Of a stretch of DNA of 64,000 nt, positions 26,677 through 37,800 are shown in pieces. The DNA comes from Gossypium raimondii (Eukaryota; Streptophyta; Magnoliopsida; Malvales; Malvaceae), in the NCBI RefSeq assembly GCF_025698545.1, contig NC_068569.1, positions 7,812,001 through 7,876,000 on the forward strand. Direction: 5' to 3'. Made by a program: the position numbers and the translations under genes. The number at the start of each line of letters is the position of its first letter. Positions within the stretch are counted from its first letter, which is position 1. The notes beneath the pieces are model-generated. The model had not been told where the DNA came from and ran no database searches. It saw only the letters and a list, made by a program, of their open reading frames with translations.

Positions 26677-27402
26677 ATTTATAGCCAACTTGAGAAGCAA
26701 TGGATGGAAGGGGAAATTTCTATATTTTTCTTTAATAATATATTATATTAATTAATTAATTAAATATTAAAATATATTATAAATAATAAAATATTAAATC
26801 AATCAAATTTCAACACTTTTCATTCTTAATTATTATACCTTAATGTTTTTCAAAATCTCATCCTTAAGTCACTACTCACTTTTAGTAAAATTAAAATTTT
26901 AGTCCTTCTTATTTCTATACTTATTCAATTTAGTCCTTGCATGACAATTCCAAGTCATAACAAATTTGGTTATTTTTCTTCTTGGTCCTTTAACTTACTC
27001 ATTTTTAAACTTTAATCCCTCAAATTTTGAATATTACACTTAAGCTATAAACTTTTCACATATTTACAATTTAGTCTTTGCTTTAAATTGATGTATCACA
27101 ACATTCTTTTTAATTCAATTTTTTTCTTGGCATCACTCAACCTTTCTTTTATATCATTATATCATTTTCTCACCGGAAAAATCAATTATACATCATTCAA
27201 TTTAATACTATTTTTATATTATATTGATTTTAGGGTATTACAGGTTATTTTCTTATTATAGTTTTTGTTAGACCTGTGATCTTGCAAGTTTCAAGCTAAC
27301 TATTTTCTTTATAGCAACTTTGTTTTTTTTTTTTTTTTAAACTGCTTATCTCGATATTAATAATAACATTTGCGCCAAAACTGTGTAACATCTTTATTTA
27401 CA

Positions 27403-27648
27403 ATGGCAAAAGAAGCAGCTAGTTCTTCGGAGCCTAAAAACAAGGATGAGTTTGAACTGATCATAGTAGCTCGGGCATTGCTAAATTACCAAGTAAAGGA
27501 AAAGATGGGTGGCTATGCCAAACTCCTCCAATTCCTCATATCGTTTACAAAGAAGTTCCCTATTCAGAATCCAAGACCAACAAGTCCACAGCCTCTTGCT
27601 ACCACCTCAAAAATCCTTTCCTTAATCCGCCCGTATTGGCATCACTGA
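27403..27648 (+). CDS. Unrecognised 81-residue ORF, possibly a gene relic
   Basis: From the ATG at 27403 the frame encodes MAKEAASSSEPKNKDEFELI, then IVARALLNYQVKEKMGGYAK and a hydrophobic helix-like LLQFLISFTKKF, ending in a Pro/Ser-rich tail. The first 50 residues have coding-like composition and stand out from the surrounding A/T sequence. An upstream in-frame ATG at 27370 is also possible. The GC content and Pro/Gln/Ser/His-rich text continue to about 27950 in mixed frames, ending near a CAATAGGACAACAGCCATAG word. That suggests a longer, decayed coding unit. I recognise no family. Confidence 0.3.
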   Translation: MAKEAASSSEPKNKDEFELIIVARALLNYQVKEKMGGYAKLLQFLISFTKKFPIQNPRPTSPQPLATTSKILSLIRPYWHH

Positions 27649-27649
27649 A

Positions 27650-30600
27650 AGCACCTGCACTCCATCTGCAGTATTCCCTCAGCCACCAGCATCACAAGTA
27701 CCTTATCAGCAATTACAATCCATGACCTCCATCCATACGTATTGCCCCCACTTGTCACCATTAGGCAAGTGGTTCCATTATTTGCTGCCATCCGCTAGAA
27801 TTAGAAATGAAGATGTTCTGCCCGCCCTGCCCAACAAATTACAAATCAGATGAAGCTGCAAGCAAAACAACAAAGAAGTTGAGACGGTACAGAGTGTCAA
27901 AAATCTGATGGTAGAGAAAGAGCATATTGAGGCAATAGGACAACAGCCATAGTTTTGTCTTTATCAACCTTGTTACCTTTCTGTCATTTCATCAAATGAG
28001 TGTTTTTATCATATTCTTTCTGGGTTTTTTTTTTCCTTTTATGTTTCTCAGAAATTAAAGTTTTTACAGTTCAAGTTAGTATATATCAGCAGTTACGTAC
28101 CAATGCAAGTCATACCAGGAAAAAAAATAATTGACCAAAAAGTGGCCTCTTGTGAAGACGATGTAAATAAATGATTTTTTTTTTGGACATAGTAAATAAA
28201 TGAATTGAAAAGTATTTCTTGGTTTGTTAAAGCATATTAAATATGGTTGTTTTTATTCTTCTGAAAGGAACATTCTTTAGTAGTCTTATAAAGCTGAAAA
28301 AAGAACAGGCTTTTCACTGGTTTAAACACGACCCAACATCTCCAATCACCGAAATCCATCGTCTTCGTCGCTGGTCTTCACTATGGGACCTCACCTAACT
28401 ATCAGATAAAAAACAGCTGCAATGTTCATCTTTAAACTTCATTGTTGCTTGCTTTTGACCAAGAATAAAACAAGTCATAAAATCTAAATTAGGGCTGAGT
28501 AGCAGTTCTAACATATGTCCCAAATTTGTGGTTGTAATATATTAAGTTCCATAATCACTACTATCCCACTAATGACTAAAAGGTAATGGGGGAAAAAAAA
28601 GTTGGGTAGCCAGACTCAAACTGATCTCTTACAAACCCAACCGTTTCTGTCTGGAAAGAAAGAACATTTAAAATTTAAAACAAACTAAAGACAAAAAGGG
28701 TTAAGAGTTTTGCTGAAAGCTCCCAAACACACACTTACTGTCCATAGTTATGGTTATAACTTCACTTGGTGAAAGCTCAAGAATGGTACTTTTACTTTTA
28801 CATCAATTGGTTAAAACAAGAGAAAATTAAAAGAAATCACCACTATGGAAAAAGAGATTTGTCATATTATATGGAGCACCATGCTTTCCAAGTTTGTTTT
28901 CTTTTTCTTTCGTCTTTTACCTATAGGCCTATATATAGATGATATAGGGGAGGGGGGGGGAGGGGCCATTGGGTATGTTATTGCTTGAGCAACACTACCC
29001 CCTAACCGCCCCTAGAATCCAAGCATGCCATTGTCATTCCCATCTTCAAGACTTTATCTATTTGTGTGTTAAAACTTTATGGTGAAAACATAACCAGAAA
29101 AGTATTTACAACAAAAAAATAATAAGTTTGCCAAACAAGCAAAGCAAGGGAGAGGGAGAGAGAGAAATTGACAGAATGAAAAAGGAAGGGGAGAAATATT
29201 TATTCTTATTTATTTAAATTGGGTTGTTAGTATAGGGCCAGACAGGATGGGCCCACATGATTGGACTGAAATGGGGCCCAAAAGGGGTTAAGGAAGCAGT
29301 GGCATTATTCCTTTGCTATGATAAAAGTAAAGCAATAGCTCATGCCTAAAGAAGATAGGAACCCTCCACCCTTTGTCATAGAGGCCCATTGCAAGAAAAG
29401 AAATAACAATGACATATAATTTAAAATAATTATATTATATATATGAAAAGAAAACACATTTGTTGGAGGAGGGGGACAAAGTGGAAGAATGTTAATCCCA
29501 TCACCTAAAGTTCACAAAAGATAAAGAAAAAAAGAATATGTATATAAATACCCATTTTGACTTTTGTTATATATTGCTCATTCATCATATATATGCCATT
29601 GATTGTACTTCAACTTTGTGTGAGATGGGACTTTGTAATTCATTTTCATGCATGCCCCTTATATTCTCTCCTTTAATTGCAACTATCAAAATGCATCACT
29701 ATTTGATGTATGATATATGACCATTACCCTTGATAAAGGATATTTATTTTACCATAAATTTGAGTATATAAATAAGATTAGATATTCGAGAGGGTATATG
29801 AAACTTTGGGAAGCGGTGGGATACAGGAGTGTACACTTGATCCAACCTTTTTGACTAAACTTTAGTTAGTACAAACACGTAAAGGAAGCCTTGTGAAGAT
29901 AAACATTTGACATTCACCAATATGAAAAGATGTTATAATAGATAGGTTAATAGCCGACAGGGCAAAAGCAAAGAAAAGGCTGAGCAGTGAGATCTTTGAC
30001 AAAGGAGGAGGATGTGATGATTCCCATGAATCGTGAAGCTTATGTTTTTCAGTTCTCTATTACTGTAAAAAACGTATGTCTTAATTATAATGATTAAGAA
30101 ATGTCTAAATATGAGATTAAAAAGAAGTGATCATATCTCAACATTATTTCGAGACCAAACATCATGCATCATGCATCAAGAATATACAATACCCATCCAT
30201 TAGATTCATCTTTACCATAAAATTACGTAATGAAATTGTAATGTTATTTTGAAAGACAGAAAAAAAGGGTTGTTTTTGTGTCTGAGGTGAAAACTTATAT
30301 AGCGACAGCACCAAAGATGATGGAATGGAAAGGGGTTGGCTTTTTTGTTTGTTGCAGTGTTTGAAAGTCAAATGCAATTGCTTTTGTTTTACTGCAATTG
30401 GAATATGTACAGATGGATTTAAGGCATTGGCAGATGCGCTATGCTTTGTTTTTGGAACTACAGCTTCGGTGAGAGAATGAGAGGATCACAGCAAAGCAAT
30501 AGCCATAGAGGGAAGACTGGGGAAAGAAAATCTTTTATTTTAGTAAAAATATGAAGGTGGGGGGTGGGGTTGAATCTTAGGCTTTTCCATTAACAGATCT

Positions 30601-30700
30601 AAACAAAGATTTGGCTTCAATTATGTCTGGTCTGCCCTTAACTTACTCTTTTTATCTTACGCAAAGTGACATTAGTTGAGGTTAAACTGCTCTTTAGAAA
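27650..30700. other. Intergenic upstream of REV, far region
   Basis: No gene could be supported. A G-quadruplex-type run lies at 28947-28965. Sequence between 28700 and 30600 is less A/T-rich than elsewhere and may include distal regulatory DNA of REV or an unrecognised noncoding transcript. Frames of 60-71 codons at 29538-29720 and 30162-30377 have no coding character. Confidence 0.4.
28947..28965 (+). other. G-quadruplex-forming run
   Basis: Four G, one A, nine G, one A and four G follow in succession. The nine-G block can supply two runs, so four G tracts are available with one-base loops. Confidence 0.6.
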
Positions 30701-30703
30701 AAA

Positions 30704-31266
30704 GGTAAACTACATTTAAAGTCACTAAATTATTAGAAAGTTTACATATTGGTTATTTAACTTTAAAAAGTTATAAAATGGTTATTAAACTATTTGAAAT
30801 TTTTCATTTAAGTCACCTAGCTATTAAAACCATTGTTGTATTGCCTTCTTTTTTCTCACCGTCTACACCAATAGAAAGTTCTCAATCCCCCCTTATCTTC
30901 TACAATTCGTTTTTTTATTAAACAACTTTAAATATCAAAGATTTGTGAACGAAAATCCAAACAGTTTTTTCTGATTTTTTGCATTGGCTGTCAGATCATC
31001 TTGAATCTAAGGTGTGTTATTCTACTTGTCGATGGATACTAATCCACCGCATGAATTGTCGAATTGTCAATTAGAACTTATTAGCTGAACCTTTTTTCTA
31101 AAAAAAAAAACTTTAGCATCTTAGTGACTTAAAAAAAACTTTCAAATAATTCAATGACTTAAATGATAGCTTTTAAATAGTTTAATGACTATTTGATAAT
31201 TTCTTAAAGTTAACTAATCAAAATGTAAACTTAATAATAAATTGTAAACTTAAATATAATTTACTT
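30704..31266. mobile_element. Long-TIR MITE (Mutator-like), element A
   Basis: The left arm begins GGTAAACTACATTTAAAGTC and runs about 100 bp through TTTACATATTGGTTATTTAACTTTAAAAAGTTATAAAATGG-type text. The right arm, in reverse complement, begins AAGTAAATTATATTTAAGTT and follows the same order. The arms are roughly 75-80% alike by eye. No transposase is present. No clear target duplication was seen, which fits age. Confidence 0.65.
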
Positions 31267-31654
31267 AAAAATAAAAAAATAGAGAAGGTACAAACATAAT
31301 TTCCATAAAATGAGACTTCAACTCCATCACTTAATAAAGATTTAACATCTAAATTTTAGTCAAACAGTTAAAATGGAATGGATATTTTGACTTCAATGTA
31401 TATGAAAAAAAAAAAAGCATTTCAAGTTTCAACCTTATTTAGAAACCGTCTTTTTTTACACAGGGATTAGTTAAGTAAATTTGATTATGATTTCCTATTA
31501 AGAAACAATAATAACAATTATTACTATAATAATTTCATATAAAACCAATCTTACCCATAACATTTGTCTCCTTAGACACCGTTACCTTGTAATACGGAAA
31601 GCAAGACCGACCAAAGGGATAGGTCGGACACCTTGTCCTAAAATAAAATTTTTG

Positions 31655-32925
31655 GGATAAATTATTAAGCAAGTCACTTTAAAATAGTATCATTTTTATT
31701 TTGGTCGTTTTTTTGATTTAGTCACTCTAATTAAGATAATTGCTTAAATTGGTCACTGCTGCTAAAATTTCTATTAATCCACTAACAGATTGTTGATGTG
31801 GCATTTTTTTATTTTTGACTAAAGCTAGAGACCTCTTTATAATTAGTCTAAAATTATTTATTTATTTATTTATTTGTAACATAAGAATCAACAATTTCAC
31901 CACTACCCAACACCCACTATAAAAATTGCAAATATTCATCATTGTTCCATCTCTTGCTCCCTATATCTATTACTCCTTACTCTATCACCTCCACACCGTA
32001 AAAACTACTTTACATAATTGCTTCTCCAACATGAGTGCTGCAGTTATAAAATCAAAGAGACATCACCACTGGATAAAAATAAAGGGGTGAACCAAAGTGA
32101 GGGCATGAAAAAGCCATGCTATCACCCATGTTGTTATGGTGACGTCTTTTTGAATTTTATTACTGCATCACCCATGTTAAAGAAGCAGTTGTGTAAGGTG
32201 GTTTTTATGGTGCGAGGGCGACGGAGTGAGGAGTAGAGCTGTTAATGGGCTGGGCCCGAAAAATTTTGGCCCGACTCTTAGGCCCGAGTCCGGCCCGAAA
32301 TATGAGCATGAAATTTTGCACAGGCCCGGCCCGGCCCGATTTTTAATAAACACAAAAAATATTTTAAAAATAAAAAAATAAAAAAATATTTTTAAAGTAT
32401 TTTAAAATTAAAAATTAAAAATATATATTTATTATATTCGGGCCGGGCCCGGGCCAAAAAAGTGGAGCCCGAGCCCGGCCCATTTTTTAAACGGGCCTCG
32501 TTTTTTTTGCCCAAGCCCATATTTCGGGCCTATATTTTTACCCGAACCCTCTCATATTTCGGGCGGACCGTCGGGCCGGGCCGGGCCACCCGGCCCATGG
32601 ACAGGTCTAGTGAGGAGCGATAGAGATAAGGGAGCAAGGGATGGGTAGTGATGAGGATTGGTGGTTCTTATGGTGGGTGTTGGGCAATAATGAAGATTGA
32701 TGGTTTTTATGTTGCAAATAAACAGAAAATATTTTAGACTAATTATAAAGAGGTCCCTAACTTTAGTCAAAAGTAAAAAAATGTTCCATCAACAATCTAT
32801 TAGTGAATTAACAGAATTTTTAATGGCATTAACTAATTCGAGCAATTATGAGTGACTAGATTAATAAAAAATTAAAAGGACCAAAATAAAACACAATATT
32901 TTAGAGTAACTTGATGTAATTTACC
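31655..32925. mobile_element. Long-TIR MITE (Mutator-like), element B, with a nested hAT MITE
   Basis: Arms of about 220 bp are inverted copies. The left begins GGATAAATTATTAAGCAAGTCAC; the right in reverse complement begins GGTAAATTACATCAAGTTAC. Both continue through TTTTATTTTGGTC, the ACTAGTCACTC-type word, AACAGATTGTTGATGGxxCATTTTTT and CTTTATAATTAGTCTAAAAT. The interior (about 31880-32720) is interrupted by the hAT MITE at 32234-32609, which therefore inserted later. The interior flanking text on both sides (GGGTGATG/GGTGGTT words) shows no recognised gene. Confidence 0.7.
32234..32609. mobile_element. Non-autonomous hAT-type MITE, GGCCC family, copy 3
   Basis: This 376-bp element is flanked by a perfect 8-bp target-site duplication GTGAGGAG (32226-32233 and 32610-32617). 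The left end TAGAGCTGTTAATGGGC and the right end in reverse complement TAGACCTGTCCATGGGC match at 13 of 17 positions. Subterminal GGCCCGGCCC blocks flank an A/T centre. It is closely related internally to copy 1, in the opposite orientation, including the words ACGGGCCTCGTTTTTT and CCATATTTCGGGCCTATATT. Confidence 0.87.
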
Positions 32926-34539
32926 TTAACAATTTTAAATAAATAATTAAAACTTAAACATCTATTATTATAGGTCTTATTATGAATGTTTTGACCAATT
33001 AAATATCAATTTCTGAAAAGGAAGGCTAAAATTATTTTTTTAAATAACAGATATTACCATAAAAATAAATCACTTAATTTTCAATTAAAATTAAACAATT
33101 TACTTTTGAAAAATCTGTTAAAAAGCTATCCACTAATTAAACTACAAAGTAATTTCTCATTAATTTAAAAGACCCACTCTATTTCTTTTCTATACACGTA
33201 TACAAATTTTAAATATGTAAAAAATATAAATAAAAAATATCAGAATTCAAATCACACCAATAATCTTAGTTGTCCTATCAATATATATATATATATAAAC
33301 AAAAGGAAAACATGTATAAAAATATATTAATTTATATGGGAAATTAAATTTACTTTTCATAGAATTCATTCATGCGCATATGTTCACTTTATATAATTGT
33401 TTGTCTGGAATTAAGAAACACACACATCTATGACTATACACATTATTTAAAGCCAATGGTCCCTTTTATTTGTATTTATAGAAATTGCTTTGTTCTTGCT
33501 CCAGTATAAAAATCTCCATCCTTCGACTCAAATTCATGCATGAACAACAATAATTGAAGTTAATAATGGAAAATTTAAAAGGATAATTAGACAAAAAAAA
33601 GAAAACAAATAATTTCAACTAATTAATATTGTTTTTTAATTAGTTGATAATATTGTAATCAAACACCTAACCATACAGAGATGAAACTCAGATAAAGACA
33701 AAAGACAAATTCTGTTAAATTGAATTTGGTTATGTTACTTAATAATACAGACAAATAGATAGACAATTATTGGTTGAATATTTATCATATTCACGATTTA
33801 AATGATCAATATGAACTGGTCCCTATTTGTTTTAATGTTAATTGTGAATGTAATTTATGAGTTTTCTAAAATATGTTTTACACTGAAATGTATTTTAACC
33901 AGACAATAAAAGTGAAAATGAGGAGACCGCTGAATTATATAATTAATATTAAAAAGTAATCTCTTGTAATTTTGTCGGCTTGTGAGCAAATGAAACTCTT
34001 TTTTTTTTCCTTTCTTATCTCTTTTGATTTTCCCCAACTATTGCAAAGCTCAGACTTAGATTACTCACTGTCACAACTTTTCTTTTTTCCTTCCATTTCT
34101 CTATCTTCAATTCTTTTTTGACATAATTTTTATATTTGTTGGGTTTTTCTTTTTCTTTTTAAAGAAATTATTTCTTTGTAATGCTTTTTGAGAAGAGTTG
34201 AAGATCTTATGTTTTTTTTTTAAGGACTCTCTTCATATTCAAACATGGTTAGCATTTTAGTTGTTCTTCACGTTTCTGTGGTGGGTTCTTGCAAAAAACC
34301 AGCTTTTCTGTGATGCTACTGTTTCTGGGCTCTCTTTTTTGAGAGAGCCTTTCAAAGCTCTTTTTCCCCCCTTGAAAACCATTTCAGTTACATCCAGCTT
34401 GTTTCATAGCAGTGTTTTCACTTTGGTGTTGAGATCAAGTTTTCTTGGCGTTTTGCTTTTGAAGAACGTTCTGAAAGTTGGATCTTTGGGGAAGATTTTA
34501 GGCTTTTTTTTTTTAAATAATCATTTCATCGTCAGCTAA
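32926..34539. other. REV upstream region
   Basis: This is AT-rich promoter-distal sequence. From about 34060 it becomes T/C-rich, as in a long leader or a 5'-UTR intron. A 92-codon frame at 34261-34539 is Leu/Phe/Ser-rich and reads as low-complexity pyrimidine sequence rather than protein. Confidence 0.4.
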
Positions 34540-34883
34540 AAAGAAAACAGAAGACAAAAAACCCACACACACAAAAAAAAAAAACACCACCCACTTGGCT
34601 TTTACTTGAGGCTGTTTCAAATCAAAACTCCTCATTTTAGCTTCTCTCTCTCTCTCTCTCTCTCACTTCAGTTTCATACATATCGTAGAAAAGGGACGGA
34701 CTTTACTAAGAAACAAAATAATCTTTAGTTCTATAGGCAAATCCTCCACAACAAGGCTGTTATCTTTTATCACTCAGTTCACGGCTCTCTCTCACTCACC
34801 CTCACTGTGTTTTTTTTTTTGTCTGACAAATCCTCATATATATAAACAAAAATTGGTTCTTGCAATCTTGGTTTTAGCTAGAA
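34540..34883 (+). promoter_or_regulatory. REV 5' leader, ATG-free, with a (TC)n tract
   Basis: About 340 nt immediately upstream of the REV start contain no ATG. A (TC)11 microsatellite lies at 34643-34664, with further CTCTCTC clusters at about 34785-34800. A TATATATAAA word at about 34837 is only 45 bp from the ATG. It could be a TATA box giving a very short leader, but the conserved pyrimidine-rich text upstream favours a longer leader. Confidence 0.45.
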
Positions 34884-37800
34884 ATGGCTATGGCGTTGGC
34901 CCAACATAGAGAAAGCAGCAGTGACAGTAGCATCAACAAACATCTTGATGGTGGCAAGTATGTTAGATACACGGCTGAGCAAGTTGAAGCTTTGGAACGA
35001 GTCTATGCTGAGTGCCCCAAGCCCAGCTCCTTGCGTAGGCAACAGTTGATAAGGGAATGCCCCATTCTTTCAAACATCGAACCTAAACAGATCAAAGTTT
35101 GGTTTCAAAATCGCAGGTAAGTTGTTATAAACTAAAAAAAAAGGGGTCTTTTTTTTGGAGTTATAAAAATTTTAGTCATGGGGTTGTGAATGTGCAGGTG
35201 TAGAGAGAAGCAAAAAAAAGAGTCTTCAAGGCTGCAGACTGTGAATAGAAAATTAACAGCAATGAACAAGCTGTTGATGGAGGAGAATGATCGGTTGCAA
35301 AAACAGGTGTCTCAGATGGTCTGCGAGAATGGGTATATGAAGCAACAACTGCATACTGTAAATGTATCTTCTTTTAGTCTCAACCTCTTTGTTTGTTTCT
35401 CTTCAATTCATATTAAAGAACTGTATCAAAATGCTTAATGTGAAAATATATGCCCTTTATTTGCATTTTAAGTTAGATTTAGCAGTTAATATAGTAAACA
35501 TAATTTTTTTTATTCCTTCTTTTGGTGTTAGGCATCAGATAGATCTTTGTGGCATACCAATTATATGCAGCTTTTGTGTCTTATGCTCCCCATGTGGTGT
35601 TTCCCTTAATTTGTCTATATATATTTGTTCTTGGTTCTCCTCTATTTATGCACAATTCTAACTTTTTTTTATCCTCGCGTCTATTGTAATTGCACCACTC
35701 GCTATTTACTTTGTGTTATGGGATTGTTTTGGCCTTTTTTCTATAAACATATATTATGCATTTTCTGTGGTCCCTTTGTAAGTATTTTGACATCATTGCT
35801 GTTTATTTTGGATGTTTTTACAGACATCAGCAGCTGATGCAAACTGTGATTCCTTGGGCACCACTCCTCAGCATTCACTCAGAGATACCAATAGCCCTGC
35901 TGGGTAAATTTCTGTTTTAACTACAATGAACCAGCTCTCTATCTGTTTGTATGTATTCTAATAAATGCTGTGAATTTTGTTATGGTGTTGGCAGACTCCT
36001 CTCCATTGCAGAGGAGACCTTGGCAGAGTTCCTTTCCAAGGCTACGGGAACTGCTGTCGATTGGGTCCAGATGCCTGGGATGAAGGTTTGTCAGTGACTT
36101 ATATACCGATTATATTTTCCGTTTCTGTTGTTGATTTTATCATATGAATCTAGTGATAATTGTTTTTCTTCTTTCTTTAAAGAATTAGAAGTTTCTCTGA
36201 GCCTGTTTGTTTAAAACTGTTGTCAGCCTGGTCCGGATTCGGTTGGGATATTTACCATTTCCCAAAGTTGTAGTGGAGTGGCAGCTCGAGCCTGTGGTCT
36301 TGTAAGCTTAGAACCTGTAAAGGTATGAATCCTAGTGTTGTTATAAAGAATCAAGACATTTTATTATCGTACCAGATTTATTTGATCTGATCAACATGAT
36401 TAAATTGTTGTTAATAGATTGCGGAGATTCTTAAAGATCGTCCATCTTGGTCTCGAGACTGCCGAAACCTTGAAGTTTTTACCATGTTTCCAGCTGGCAA
36501 TGGCGGAACAATCGAACTTGTATACGCACAGGTTAAGAAGAATGATTCCACTATATTTTTATTTAAGAGTGAATGTTTACCCTCTTTTCTTGAGGAATTA
36601 CTAAAATTGTATCTGTTTTAGACATTTGCTCCAACTACGCTGGCTCCTGCAAGGGACTTTTGGACTCTAAGATACACTACAACTTTAGAGAATGGCAGTC
36701 TTGTGGTATGCATGTCTTGCACTTGTTATTTATTTAAATAATGTATAGCAGTGCTATGTAATTTCATATGCATGCTTCTTGAGAATAACATGATTAGGCT
36801 TGCTGATAGTATTTACCTTTTTTGCTCTATTTTTCCAAGGTCTGTGAGAGGTCTCTTTCTGGTTCGGGTGCTGGCCCAAGCGCAGCTGCAGCGGCTCAAT
36901 TTGTGAGAGCTGAAGTGCTTCCTAGTGGCTATTTGATTAGGCCTTGTGAGGGTGGAGGGTCGATCATCCATATCGTTGACCACCTGAATCTTGAGGTACA
37001 ACTTCTGGCGAGTAGGTACTTTCCTGATGTCTTTAGTTGTATCTTTTGTGGCAGTCTTCATTTCCACGATTATTGCAGGCATGGAGTGTGCCAGAGGTGC
37101 TGCGCCCGCTTTATGAATCGTCTAAAGTAATTGCACAGAAAATGACAATTGCGGTGAGTAGAGATAGATTGATTTATCAATATGGTTATCCTCTTAACTT
37201 TAAAACTACTGAAACATGGAGAGTTTCTTTTGTGTTGCCTCAAAAGGCATTGCTAAAAGCACTGACTGTTTGATCTCTGCAAAGGCACTACGTTACATCA
37301 GGCAGATTGCCCAGGAGACAAGTGGTGAGGTGGTTTACAGTCTCGGCAGGCAGCCGGCTGTACTCAGAACTTTTAGCCAAAGATTAAGCAGGTAGCTAAA
37401 AGGATTATATTATGCCCTGTAATTTAGATTTTGAGTACAAATGTGCAGCATCTGTATTTTGGTGTCATGCGCTTTATTTCATTGTGATATTTGTGTGTCT
37501 ATCATTTACTTGTAGAGGCTTCAATGATGCAATAAATGGATTCAATGATGATGGATGGTCTATAATGAATTGTGATGGAACGGAGGATGTGATAATTGCA
37601 ATTAATTCAATCAAGAGCTTTAGTAGCACATCAAATCCTGCTAATGCTCTCTCGTTCCTTGGGGGTGTTCTGTGTGCCAAGGCATCCATGTTGCTTCAAG
37701 TAAGTTCTAGACAGCCCTTAACAATCCGAAGCTGTTTTCTTATTCTATAATGCTGACTATATTACATATAGCATTTCTTTTCATTGCAATTTTAGTTGAA

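Larger units (their letters stand above)
23390..27245. mobile_element. Fossil LTR-like sequence, broken, interrupted by DNA transposons
   Basis: Long stretches of gene-free T-rich sequence here have the style of decayed LTRs common in Malvaceae intergenic DNA, with recurring phrases such as GAAACTAGACTCAA (two places) and an end that reads TTTTAGGGTATTACA near 27228-27242. No protein part was recognised. It looks old and broken, and is interrupted by the DNA elements at 24842-25940 and 26060-26676. A Gypsy-type origin is a guess from sequence style. The left boundary is not defined. Confidence 0.3.

Noticed and set aside
34261-34539. 92-codon + strand ORF upstream of REV
   Set aside because: The pyrimidine-rich leader or 5'-UTR intron gives Leu/Phe/Ser-rich noise; no splice or family support.
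34643-34664. (TC)n tract considered as a discrete regulatory element
   Set aside because: CT microsatellites are common in plant leaders; recorded only as part of the REV leader.
35362-35837. ORFs of 70 and 99 codons in REV intron 2
   Set aside because: They are A/T-rich intron sequence continuing from the exon; the canonical GT donor at 35358 and acceptor before 35824 restore the family sequence.
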